From Streptomyces novaecaesareae (GTDB lineage Bacteria > Actinomycetota > Actinomycetes > Streptomycetales > Streptomycetaceae): DNA of 61,340 nt. Location of the stretch: assembly GCF_000716875.1 (NCBI RefSeq), contig NZ_JNWQ01000039.1:1-61340 (forward strand), read 5' to 3'. The notes below the pieces were generated by a model, which was not told the DNA's origin, made no database searches, and saw nothing but the letters and a program-made list of their open reading frames with translations. Both the position numbers and the translations under genes were made by a program. The stretch's first letter is position 1. Each line of letters starts with the position of its first letter. Shown piece after piece: positions 24,393 to 32,058 of the stretch.

Positions 24393-25067
24393 TCAGATCC
24401 GGGCCAGGTACCCGTTGTCGACCAGCCAGAGGACGTTCAGCCTGGCCGGGCCGCCGGGCACCAGGGCCGTGTCGAGCTGGTACTGCAGGCCCCAGCCGGG
24501 CTGGTTGAACCACGGCGCGATCGGGCCGGCGTGCACCTTGAACGCCTTGACCACCTTGTAGTCGTGGTAGTTGCAGGTGGCCGGCGGGTTGCCGTCCAGG
24601 CTCTGCGGCGGGATGGCGCGGCTGGCGTACGGCAGGCCCTCGGGGGCGAGGAAGGCGCCGTACTCGCTGCCGTAGCGGTCGATGTTCTGGTTCGGGTAGA
24701 GCGTGATGTCGAACTCGATCGGGCTGCCGTCCGGCAGGGTGACGTAGCCGTCGGCCGGCGGGTAGATCCAGCCGCCCTTGCCGCCGTTGGCGGCCGGGTC
24801 GTAGTACTTCGCGAGGAAGTCCTGGTCGCTCGCGCCGCCGGTGCGCTGGTAGCCGAGGAGCTGGCGGCCGACCCGGCCGGTGGTGGGGAGGTCCTGGGGG
24901 CCGAGGCGGGCGTCGTCGTCGTGGAAGGCGGCGGAGCACTGGTCGGACGGGGTGGCTGCCCGCGCGGCGGTGGTGGCCGGGGCGGCAGCGGCGGCCGGCA
25001 GGCTCGGGGCGAGCACGGCGGCGGCTGCGGCGAGGGGTGCGGCGAGCAGGCGAAGGCGAAGGCGCAC
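24393..25067 (-). CDS. secreted TNT-domain protein (putative NAD+ glycohydrolase)
   Basis: The 224-residue protein has a signal peptide (RLRLRLLAAPLAAAAAVLA, cleavage near AAAAA) and a C-terminal TNT domain (about residues 105-224). The domain carries the family pattern GYVTLPDG, the DRYGSEYGAFLAPEGLPY block, SRAIPPQ, APWFNQPGWGLQYQL and a closing DNGYLARI. The Arg of DRYG, the Arg of SRAIP and the Gln of LQY correspond to conserved residues of the tuberculosis necrotizing toxin, which destroys NAD+. Here the toxin fold is a free secreted protein, not the end of a large CpnT-like carrier. The GTG at 25065-25067 follows GGAG at five bases. No immunity gene is recognisable beside it. Confidence 0.85.
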   Translation of the reverse strand: MRLRLRLLAAPLAAAAAVLAPSLPAAAAAPATTAARAATPSDQCSAAFHDDDARLGPQDLPTTGRVGRQLLGYQRTGGASDQDFLAKYYDPAANGGKGGWIYPPADGYVTLPDGSPIEFDITLYPNQNIDRYGSEYGAFLAPEGLPYASRAIPPQSLDGNPPATCNYHDYKVVKAFKVHAGPIAPWFNQPGWGLQYQLDTALVPGGPARLNVLWLVDNGYLARI

Positions 25068-25114
25068 GGTGTCTCCGTCGGACGGGTCGGCGGTGGGAGG
25101 GCGGTCGAGGAAGG

Positions 25115-25150
25115 AGCCACGGAGGGGTGTTGTGCTCACCCTCCGTGGCT
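25115..25150 (-). terminator. terminator after the geranylgeranyl-reductase-like gene
   Basis: AGCCACGGAGGG pairs with CCCTCCGTGGCT around a 12-base loop. It lies between the flavoprotein gene and the TNT gene on the minus strand. Confidence 0.75.
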
Positions 25151-25290
25151 GGTTCGGCACCAGGCAAGCGGATCTGCTGATCATTCGTCAACACGACTTG
25201 GCGCAGCGGGTTCCGGATTCCCCGGTTTCGGCCAACCCGGGGACGCCGGGGCCGTCCATCCGAAAGGAGGACCGGCCCACCGCGAGCCCG

Positions 25291-26574
25291 TCAGCGCCCG
25301 GGTGCGACCCGCCCGACCAGGTGGAGCAGCCGGTCGAGGGCGTCCTTGGAGTTGGGCTCGGTCAGGTTGACCATCAGCCGGAACGCCACCTTCAGCAGCG
25401 CCGGGTGGCCGAGTCCGGCGGCCCCGGCGGTGCCGAGCAGCTTGGGGCGGCCGAGCAGGCCGGCGGCGAGCCGGCCGAGCGCGAAGTAGCCGGCGTAGGC
25501 GGAGCGCAGCGCCTGCGGGTAGCCGTGCAGGGCGAGTTCGCGGCCGCGGTCGGTGCGGCGGGCGACGGCCTGGACGATGCTCTCGGCGGCGTAGCGGCCG
25601 GATTCCATCGCGTAGGCGATGCCCTCGCCGGTGCCGGGGCTGACCGTGCCGCCGGCGTCGCCGACGAGCAACAGGCCGTCGGCGTAGTGGGGTTGGCGGT
25701 TGAGGCCCATCGGGAGGGCGGCGCCGCGGATCGGTTCGGTGACGCCGTCGGGGGTGTAGCCGTACTCGGGCGGCAGGCCGTCGCACCAGCGGCGCAGCAG
25801 GTCCCGCCAGTCGACGTCGGTGTTCGAGGTGTCGAGGACGCCGAGGCCGACGTTGGCGGTGCCGTCGCCCATGCCGAACACCCAGGCGTAGCCGGGCAGG
25901 AGGCGGCCGGCCGGGTCGCCGGGAGCGCGCAGGTCGAGCCAGGCCTCCAGGTAGCGGTCCTCGTGGCGCGGGGTGGTGACGTAGGTGCGGTAGGCGACGC
26001 CCATCGCCCGGTCGGTGCGGCGGTAGCGCTTCATGGCGACGGACAGCCGGGTGGAGTTGCCGTCGGCGGCGACGACGATCGGGGCCCGGTAGGAGACCGG
26101 TCGGCTTTCCTCGCCCAGTTTGGCGGTGACCCCGGTGATCCGTCCGGTCCGCTCGTCCACCAACGGGCCCGCCACGTTGGCGCGTTCGACGAGCCGGGCG
26201 CCGAGGGAGGCGGCCTTGCGGGCGAGCAGCTGGTCGAAGTCGGCGCGGCGGCGGACGAGTCCGTACCCGGGGAAGGCGGAGAGCTCGGGCCAGTCGAACT
26301 CCAGCGAGCGCCGCCCGGCGATCAGCCGCAGGCCCCGGTTGTGCAGCCAGCCGGCCTCCTCGGAGACGTCGATGCCGAGGTCGGTCAACTGCTTGACGAC
26401 GCGCGGGGTGAGGCCGTCCCCGCAGACCTTCTCGCGCGGGAAGGCGGACTTCTCCAGCAGGAGGACGTCCAGGCCGGTCCGGGCGAGGTGGGCCGCGGCG
26501 GTGGAGCCGGCCGGGCCGGCCCCGACCACGATGACGTCGGCGCTCTCCTCGGCGGTCTGCTCTGGGCCGGGCAT
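25291..26574 (-). CDS. geranylgeranyl-reductase-family FAD oxidoreductase
   Basis: The 427-residue protein has an N-terminal FAD-binding motif (ADVIVVGAGPAGSTAAAHLARTG). FPREKVCGDGLTPR follows, the family's substrate-gate motif, then a YGLVRRRADFDQLL strand. The LLLVGDAGGTVSPGTGEGI segment is the second FAD contact. Members reduce geranylgeranyl chains of lipids or menaquinone. In streptomycetes close homologues often lie by respiratory complex I genes, but none are in this window. The ATG follows GGGAGAG. A divergent LAxTG gene starts 442 bp away. The protein is probably peripheral to the membrane. Confidence 0.88.
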   Translation of the reverse strand: MPGPEQTAEESADVIVVGAGPAGSTAAAHLARTGLDVLLLEKSAFPREKVCGDGLTPRVVKQLTDLGIDVSEEAGWLHNRGLRLIAGRRSLEFDWPELSAFPGYGLVRRRADFDQLLARKAASLGARLVERANVAGPLVDERTGRITGVTAKLGEESRPVSYRAPIVVAADGNSTRLSVAMKRYRRTDRAMGVAYRTYVTTPRHEDRYLEAWLDLRAPGDPAGRLLPGYAWVFGMGDGTANVGLGVLDTSNTDVDWRDLLRRWCDGLPPEYGYTPDGVTEPIRGAALPMGLNRQPHYADGLLLVGDAGGTVSPGTGEGIAYAMESGRYAAESIVQAVARRTDRGRELALHGYPQALRSAYAGYFALGRLAAGLLGRPKLLGTAGAAGLGHPALLKVAFRLMVNLTEPNSKDALDRLLHLVGRVAPGR

Positions 26575-27016
26575 CGCACTCTCCCACGGGTCGGATCGGT
26601 CGCATACGCAACGGAATCGGCGGACTGGGCGGTTCCAGACGGACGATAGAGAACGCCGGCGCCCGCCTGCCGCCCCGACACGCAGGCCATTGCCCGGGAC
26701 CGGTCAATACCGGCCACCTCGGTTCCGCGGATTCACCCGCCGGGCCGGGGAGCGGAGTTGACCACCGCATCGGCCATCGGAGGGAAGGAGCGTGCACAAA
26801 TCCATGACAACCGGGTGATCGGATCGTTGTAACGAACTCATCGGACCAACCGTCCGCAACGATGCATTTCGGCCAAACCGCCCTTGCGTCACGTTTCCCG
26901 CTGCGGGACCTTGTGCCCCTCCCGTCGTACGGCACCGGCCCCGCCGACCGGCCGACCGGAGGCTCCCTCCCACTGCGCAGGCTCGTCCCCGGCCTGCCGT
27001 ACCCGATGGATCACCC
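26575..27016. other. 442-bp divergent promoter region
   Basis: This region carries the promoters of the flavoprotein gene (left) and the LAxTG protein gene (right). It is locally A+T-rich around 26800-26880. I see no gene or clear named operator. Confidence 0.5.
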
Positions 27017-28009
27017 ATGCACATCCGCTCCACCGCAGCGCGCTCCCTGGTGGCCCTCCCGACCGCCGCCGCCCTCATGCTGCTCGCCCCCGCCGCACAC
27101 GCCGTCGCGGGCGGCGGCAAGGGCGGCGCCCCCGGCAACAACGGCACCGTCAAGATCCACGACGCCTCCACCGGCCAGGAGGACGTCCGCAACGAGCCCA
27201 AGGTCTGCACCTTCTACCTGGACTCCTTCGGCTTCGACGCCAACCAGGACGTGATCTGGGCGATCACCACCGTCGGCGGTGGCCCCAAGGAGAAGCTCGT
27301 CGCGTTCGGTGACCTCCCGGTGGACGGCAAGGGCCACGTCCGCACCGAGGACATCCACCTGCCGGACGGCCACTACAAGCTGTACTGGCAGTCCGTCGAG
27401 CTGGTCGACGGCGAGCTGCCGCAGGGCACGAAGCTCAACAACCCCAAGCACAAGGTCTTCAAGGTCGACTGCGGCGGCGAGACCCCGGCCCCGACCGGCA
27501 AGCCCTCGGCGACCGTGACGCCGACCCCGGCCAAGACCCCGTCGGGCGGCCCGACCACCGTGCCGGCCACGCCGTCGCACAGCCCGTCGGCTCCGGCCTC
27601 GCCGAGCGCGAGCGCCACCGCGAAGCCGTCCGAGACCCCGACCGCCACGCCGACCACCCCGGCGCCGACCGGCTCGGCTCCCGCCACTCCCGCGCCCACC
27701 GCCCCCGCCACCGACGAGCCGACCGACGCCCCCACCGGCGCCCCGAGCCCGGGCCCGTCGACCGCGCCGACCGCGACCGTGCCGGTCCACAAGCCGACCA
27801 CCGACACCCAGGTCAGCCCGGACGAGCCGCTGCAGCTGCCCGCCAAGGTCAGCGTCCCGACCCCGATCCCGGGCGCCGCCTCCGACGGCAAGAAGCTGGC
27901 CACCACGGGTAGCGACGGCACCCTGCTGTACGCGGGCGCCGGCACCGTCCTGCTGCTCAGCGGCGCGGGCGCGGTGGTCTACACCCGCCGTCGCCGCACC
28001 TCCTCCTGA
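27017..28009 (+). CDS. LAxTG-type cell-wall-anchored surface protein
   Basis: The 330-residue protein has a signal peptide (RSLVALPTAAALMLLAPAAHA), a folded domain of about 120 residues with two cysteines (KVCTFYLDSFGFDANQD and FKVDCGGE), and a long Pro/Thr/Ser/Ala stalk. The sorting signal is LATTGSDG, followed by a hydrophobic segment and the tail YTRRRRTSS. LAxTG is the motif used by class E sortases of actinomycetes, so the protein should be covalently attached to peptidoglycan and displayed on a flexible stalk. The folded domain occurs in many streptomycete surface proteins, but I cannot name a ligand. The ATG lacks a strong ribosome-binding site. Confidence 0.9.
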   Translation: MHIRSTAARSLVALPTAAALMLLAPAAHAVAGGGKGGAPGNNGTVKIHDASTGQEDVRNEPKVCTFYLDSFGFDANQDVIWAITTVGGGPKEKLVAFGDLPVDGKGHVRTEDIHLPDGHYKLYWQSVELVDGELPQGTKLNNPKHKVFKVDCGGETPAPTGKPSATVTPTPAKTPSGGPTTVPATPSHSPSAPASPSASATAKPSETPTATPTTPAPTGSAPATPAPTAPATDEPTDAPTGAPSPGPSTAPTATVPVHKPTTDTQVSPDEPLQLPAKVSVPTPIPGAASDGKKLATTGSDGTLLYAGAGTVLLLSGAGAVVYTRRRRTSS

Positions 28010-28053
28010 GGCGCCGGCCCCGTCATAGGGCAGTGAGCCCGTGATAGGGCAGT

Positions 28054-28093
28054 GAGCCCCTGGCCCCGCGAGCAGCTGCGGGGTCAGGGGCTC
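28054..28093 (+). terminator. long terminator after the LAxTG gene
   Basis: GAGCCCCTGGCCCCGC pairs with GCGGGGTCAGGGGCTC (16 bp with one G-U) around an 8-base loop. Just upstream, a 19-bp unit containing AGGGCAGTGAGCCC occurs twice (28021-28059). Confidence 0.88.
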
Positions 28094-28257
28094 CAGGCTG
28101 TCCGCAGGCGCCAGCACCCCCGGGGCTTCACGACCGGGGGCGCTGCCGACGGCGCCGGGACGACGAGGGCCCCGGCCACGGGGGTGAAACCAGGGGCTCT
28201 CTCCCCGTTCTACGGCCGGCCCGCCGCGCCCGGTTCACCGCACCGGCCGGGAATTCC

Positions 28258-28298
28258 GGAAGCCCCCGGCCGCACGGGGGAGCGGGCCAGGGGCTTCC
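28258..28298 (-). terminator. terminator after the chaA remnant
   Basis: GGAAGCCCCCGGCC pairs with GGCCAGGGGCTTCC (14 bp, one mismatch) about 25 bp past the stop codon of the remnant. Confidence 0.75.
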
Positions 28299-28323
28299 AA
28301 CCGGGACTACGGGCGTCCGGCCG

Positions 28324-28620
28324 TCACGGGTTCACCGCCAGCACCATGTACCCCGCCAGCACCGCCAGGTGCACCGCGCCCTGCAGCGGCGTCGCCCGGC
28401 GCGGGATGACCGTGAGGATGCCCAGCACGACGGTCAGGGTGAGCAGCACCAGGTGCGCCGGGTCCAGGCCGAGCACGAGCGGGCCGGACAGCCGGCTGGA
28501 GGCGATCGCGACCGCCGGGATGGTCAGGCCGATGCTGGCGAGCGCCGAGCCCAGGGCCAGGTTGAGGCTGGTCTGCACCCGGTTGCGGACGGCCGCGCGC
28601 AGCGCCGCGCTGGTCTCCAT
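28324..28620 (-). pseudogene. chaA: C-terminal remnant of a ChaA-type Ca2+(Na+)/H+ antiporter
   Basis: The frame encodes 98 residues that match the end of ChaA/CAX-type cation antiporters: RNRVQTSLNLALGSALASIG, LTIPAVAIASS, a PLVLGLDPAHLVLLTLTVVL segment and TPLQGAVHLAVLAGYMVL. The conserved first repeat and most of the 11-helix transporter (usually about 350-370 residues) are missing. The sequence upstream of the ATG at 28620 does not encode the preceding helix; it instead leads into the kinase-gene terminator. The fragment may be translated but should not transport ions. A good terminator follows, so the transcription unit's end was kept. Confidence 0.75.
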
Positions 28621-28671
28621 TGCGCGGCAACCGCGCGGAGCTTCGTGATCATGTGGCAGAGGGTCCCAGAC

Positions 28672-28696
28672 CGGGCACCCGTCACCCGGGTGCCCG
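28672..28696 (-). terminator. terminator after the kinase-SLT gene
   Basis: A perfect 10-bp stem (CGGGCACCCG with CGGGTGCCCG) and a TCACC loop begin 46 bp past the kinase-SLT stop codon. Confidence 0.85.
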
Positions 28697-28742
28697 CACG
28701 CGGTTCGGGCGGATGTGGCACGACTCGTCCCGATTCGCGCTC

Positions 28743-30263
28743 TCACCCTCCGTAGTCGGAGAGGTGCCGGAGCACCTGCTCGACATGGGGCCGGACGCGC
28801 TCGGGCACGCCCCCGGCCGCCGTCACGGTCTTGTCGCTGGTCCGGTAGGCGGCCGTGACCAGGGCGGGCAGGTCGCGGGTGAAGCCGGCGTGCTTGAGCT
28901 GCTGGTCGAGCCAGCAGACGTAGTTGCCCATCGCGTCGATCGCGTCGCCCGGGTCCAGGTAGGACTTCGGGCCGGGGTGGGTGGCCGCTTTGGCCCAGGC
29001 CTCGAACACCGCGGGCGTCCACATGGCGATCCCGTACTCGCCGGTCTCCGGGCGGGCGGCGTTCGGGTCGAAGCCGCTCTCGGCCTTGAGCATCGCGGCC
29101 AGCAGCACCGGGGTGACCTCCGGCTCGGGGCAGCGCCGGGCGGCGACCTCGATCATGCCCCGGTAGGCGACGGGGACGTCCGAGTCCGCCGGGATCGCAC
29201 CGCGCAGCCGGGGCGGGGCGCGGTGCCGCGACGGCCCGGCGGGCTCGGGCGCCCCCGTCGTCAGCGCGAGGGCGGCGAGTACGGCGAGGACGCCGGCGAG
29301 CAGGCCGGCCCCGGCCCGTACGGCGGCGCGGCGACCCCGGGCCGGGCGGGCGGTGGCGCGGGCGACCAGTGCGGCGAGGTCGGTACGGGCGCGCTCCTCC
29401 CGGCGGGGGGCCAGGCAGGTGGTGACCACGGCCCGCCAGCGCAGCGGCAGTGCCTCGTCCGTCCGCAGCGGCGCCGCGCCGCGGGCGTACGCCTGGGCGG
29501 CGAGCGAGCGGGCCCGGGCGGTGGCGCCGAGGAAGGGGTGCAGGCCGCCGGTGAGCAGCTGGTGGGCGATCACGCCGAAGGCCCAGATGTCCGCGCTGGG
29601 GCGCACGGCGACGCCGCGCGCGCCGGCACGCTGGGACCACCACTCGGGCGGGACGTGGTCGGGCGAGCCGAGCGGCGGGGCGTAGGCGTGGGTGCCCTCC
29701 AGTTCGGCGGTGAGGCCGAAGTCGGCGATCTTGGCGGTGCCGTCGGGCATCAGGAGGATATTGGCCGGTTTCAGGTCCCCGTGCACCCAGCCGACCCGGT
29801 GCATGTGGGTCAGCCCGGCGCACACCTCGGCGAGGATCCGCTCGGCGCCGGGCACGGCCGTGCCGGGGCGGGCGTCAGTGAGGACGTCCTGGAGGCTGCG
29901 GGCGGCGCGCTCCATCACCAGGGCGACGGCGCCGTCCAGGCCGGGGTGGTCCGGGTCCTCGACGGTGACGACGGCGAGGGTGCGGATCAGGTGGGGGTGG
30001 TCGGCGAGGCGACTGAAGCGCTGCTCGCTGCGGGCCATCCGGGCCACCGTCCGGCGCTGGCCGGGGCTGAACCGGGCGGCGGCGAGGATCTTGACGGCGG
30101 CCGGGGTGCCGTCCGGGCCCTCGGCGGCGTGGACGCTGCCCCAGGCGCCCGCGCCGAGGAAGCCGCCGGTGCGGTAGCCGGCGATCGGGTAGCCGTCGGG
30201 GAGGTCGAGGCCTTCCGGGGGATGTTCCCCGGGGGGCGGCCGATCGGGCCGGGCGGGCTTCAC
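28743..30263 (-). CDS. transmembrane Ser/Thr kinase with extracellular SLT domain
   Basis: The 506-residue protein has a complete eukaryotic-like kinase domain (about 28-290): Gly loop GAGAWGSVHA, the Lys in PAAVKIL, catalytic HGDLKPANILL, IADFGLT, and a PPEWW variant of APE. A single membrane segment (about 316-337, AGLLAGVLAVLAALALTTG) leads to an outside domain (about 365-506). That domain has the soluble lytic transglycosylase signature, catalytic Glu near residue 395 in LKAESGFDPNA, then EYGIAMWTP. Streptomycete kinases of this topology usually carry PASTA repeats, so the SLT domain is notable. It may bind or cut peptidoglycan. The GTG overlaps the FHA-gene stop (GTGA), which implies translational coupling. 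Confidence 0.82.
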   Translation of the reverse strand: MKPARPDRPPPGEHPPEGLDLPDGYPIAGYRTGGFLGAGAWGSVHAAEGPDGTPAAVKILAAARFSPGQRRTVARMARSEQRFSRLADHPHLIRTLAVVTVEDPDHPGLDGAVALVMERAARSLQDVLTDARPGTAVPGAERILAEVCAGLTHMHRVGWVHGDLKPANILLMPDGTAKIADFGLTAELEGTHAYAPPLGSPDHVPPEWWSQRAGARGVAVRPSADIWAFGVIAHQLLTGGLHPFLGATARARSLAAQAYARGAAPLRTDEALPLRWRAVVTTCLAPRREERARTDLAALVARATARPARGRRAAVRAGAGLLAGVLAVLAALALTTGAPEPAGPSRHRAPPRLRGAIPADSDVPVAYRGMIEVAARRCPEPEVTPVLLAAMLKAESGFDPNAARPETGEYGIAMWTPAVFEAWAKAATHPGPKSYLDPGDAIDAMGNYVCWLDQQLKHAGFTRDLPALVTAAYRTSDKTVTAAGGVPERVRPHVEQVLRHLSDYGG

Positions 30264-31021
30264 GGCCGGGCGGCCGGGCGCCGGGGCGGGAGCAGGGCCA
30301 GGTGCTCCTCCCGGACGAGGTCGAACCTCAGTGCCAGGGCGACGAGTTCCTCGCGCTTGCCGCCGCCCGGCCCCTCCTCGTACGGCTCGCGCAGCCGCAG
30401 CTTCGTCTCCACCAGGTAGTCGATGTGGTAGTTCACCGCCGAGCGGGTCAGCCCCCGGCAGGAGGGCAGGACGCGCAGCCGGGCCAGCACCTCGGTCGCG
30501 CCGGGGACGGCGGCGGCGGAGGGCGAGCGCAGCCGGGGTTCGCAGAGCGCCAGCAGCACCAGGAAGTACTTGGCGGTCGGGTCGAGGGCGAACGGACTGA
30601 CGGTGTGCTCGCCGTCGGCACCGCCCGGTCGGCCGTCCAGGTAGGCGTGTTGCGGGGCGAAGACCTTGAAGGAGGCAGGTTCGCCGAGGGCGGGGAGCAG
30701 CACCCGGGAGAGCTCGAACGGCACCGGCGCGCCGAGCCGGCCGGGCGCCACCTTGATGTGCTCCCCCGCGCCCTCCAGGTTCTCCACGACGTAGGTGGCG
30801 GAGCCGCTGAAGTTCGACAGCCGCCAGTAGTCCTCGGCCGCGACGACCTCGCCCGCGCGGCGGGAGACGCCCTGGTCGGACAGCCGGATGGGGACCGGCC
30901 GGCCGGGCTCCCCGCGTCCGAACAACGCGGCCTCGCCCGGGCCCATCCGCAGCAGGGCGGGCGCCCTGCCGGTCGCCATCTCGGGCCCCGGGCCGGGAAG
31001 TTGCACGATGACCGTGTCCAC
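30260..31021 (-). CDS. FHA-domain protein with C-terminal winged helix
   Basis: The 253-residue protein has an FHA-like phosphothreonine-binding domain (about 15-110): LFGRGEPGRPVPIRLSDQGV, SRRAGEVVAAEDYWRLSN, then SATYVVENLEG. A second half (about 150-253) looks like a winged helix: FLVLLALCEPRLRS, LTRSAVNYHIDYLVETKLRL. It is cytosolic. The GTG at 31019-31021 follows GGAGG at seven bases. Its stop overlaps the start of the kinase-SLT gene, so the FHA protein is the likely phospho-dependent partner of that kinase. The winged helix suggests that the signal ends in transcription. The functional link is inferred from coupling. Confidence 0.78.
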   Translation of the reverse strand: MDTVIVQLPGPGPEMATGRAPALLRMGPGEAALFGRGEPGRPVPIRLSDQGVSRRAGEVVAAEDYWRLSNFSGSATYVVENLEGAGEHIKVAPGRLGAPVPFELSRVLLPALGEPASFKVFAPQHAYLDGRPGGADGEHTVSPFALDPTAKYFLVLLALCEPRLRSPSAAAVPGATEVLARLRVLPSCRGLTRSAVNYHIDYLVETKLRLREPYEEGPGGGKREELVALALRFDLVREEHLALLPPRRPAARP

Positions 31022-31349
31022 GCAGCCACCTCCGTGGGATCGGGTCGATGGTATCCGCCCGGTTCGCCCCGGCGGCAATCCGCCACCCGGACGAGTGAAG
31101 GGACACTGCCAACCCTGCCTGGCCGCCCCGGAGTTCCGGTCCGCAGGCGCCGGATGGCACTGCCGCCGATGAACTGATCATCCGTCAGGCCGTGACATGT
31201 CCGCATGTCGAACAGTCGGCGAATCGTTGCGGTATGTAGTTGAACGGTCACCATCAGTGTGACGCAACGCACATCACCCGATGTTCACATTGTGTGCAAG
31301 ACTCATCTCAAGGAGTGAGATCCCCTTAATTTCCAAGGAGGTTCAAATC
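31022..31349. promoter_or_regulatory. 328-bp divergent regulatory region with inverted repeats
   Basis: This gap lies between the FHA/kinase operon and the small secreted-protein gene. It contains GACATG-TCCG-CATGTC (31194-31209), which could be an operator. Near the secreted-protein gene is the hairpin ATCTCA-AGGAG-TGAGAT (31305-31321), whose loop mimics a ribosome-binding site. The region is A+T-richer than its neighbours. Confidence 0.5.
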
Positions 31350-31757
31350 ATGCGCACTCGGATCGCAGCTGTGATGATGGCGGTGGCAGGGATCACTGGC
31401 CTGACGGCCGGCCCGGCCCTGGCCGCCACGGCCACATCCGAGCCCGGCACCACGGCCTGCACCACGGTGCTCAACCGCCCCTGCGTCTCGCAGCAGACCG
31501 ACGGCGCGGGCATCATCGGTGTCGCCCAGGTCACCGCCGACCCGGCCCAGTTGACGATCGTGCGGGTCGAGGTCCGCACCCAGGCCGCCTGGGGCAGCCC
31601 ATGGGAGACCACCGCCTCGGCGACCACCGTACGGCTCGGCTCCGCCAAGGCCACCACCCCGCGCGTCACCACCACCGACCTGCGCATGATCTGCGCCACC
31701 GCCGGCCCGGCGCTGGACGCGGCCAAGCAGGTCACCACCTGTACCAGCCCGTTCTGA
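31350..31757 (+). CDS. small secreted protein with four cysteines
   Basis: The 135-residue protein has a clear signal peptide (RTRIAAVMMAVAGITGLTAG, cleavage near ALAATA). The mature domain of about 108 residues is Thr/Ala-rich with four cysteines (TTACTT, RPCVSQ, MICATA, TTCTSP), enough for two disulfides. Strand-like segments (QLTIVRVEVRTQAAW) suggest a beta fold. I recognise no family. The ATG follows a perfect AAGGAGG site, so the protein is probably abundant. It is monocistronic, with tandem repeats and a 16-bp terminator downstream. It lies divergent from the kinase/FHA pair and could be under its control. Confidence 0.8.
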   Translation: MRTRIAAVMMAVAGITGLTAGPALAATATSEPGTTACTTVLNRPCVSQQTDGAGIIGVAQVTADPAQLTIVRVEVRTQAAWGSPWETTASATTVRLGSAKATTPRVTTTDLRMICATAGPALDAAKQVTTCTSPF

Positions 31758-31782
31758 ACCCGCACCACCGCGCACCGGGCAA

Positions 31783-31838
31783 CTGAGCACCTGAACGCCT
31801 GAGCACCTCAGCACCTCAGCACCTCAGCACCTGAGCAA
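31783..31838. repeat. 8-bp tandem repeats (GCACCTSA) after a stop codon
   Basis: GCACCTCA-type octamers repeat about five times downstream of the small secreted-protein gene, with flanking TGAGCACC copies. Confidence 0.75.
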
Positions 31839-31859
31839 CCGAACTGCGGCACCTCCCCA

Positions 31860-31898
31860 GGGCCGGCCGCCGGGACCCCCGTTCCCGGCGGCCGGCCC
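31860..31898 (+). terminator. terminator after the small secreted-protein gene
   Basis: A perfect 16-bp stem (GGGCCGGCCGCCGGGA with TCCCGGCGGCCGGCCC) with a CCCCCGT loop. Confidence 0.88.
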
Positions 31899-32000
31899 GT
31901 CCGCGTCGGCGCCCCGGCCCCCTCGGGGGCGGGCCCGGAGAGCCGCCCGGCAGGGCCTTTGACCTGGCCCGGGTGGACCTGGGGCACCTGTTCGCGGCAA

Positions 32001-32031
32001 ACTGGTCTAGACCTCGCAGGTCTAGACCTCA
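32001..32031 (+). promoter_or_regulatory. two DasR-responsive elements (dre) before nagB
   Basis: Two copies of the perfect palindromic core GGTCTAGACC lie at 32004-32013 and 32019-32028. They are embedded in 16-bp sites ACTGGTCTAGACCTCG and GCAGGTCTAGACCTCA, spaced 15 bp centre to centre. This matches the dre consensus of the GntR regulator DasR, which is released by glucosamine-6-phosphate and related ligands. The sites lie 28-58 bp before the nagB start. Confidence 0.92.
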
Positions 32032-32058
32032 GACTCGCCTCAGAACGGTGGACCCAGT

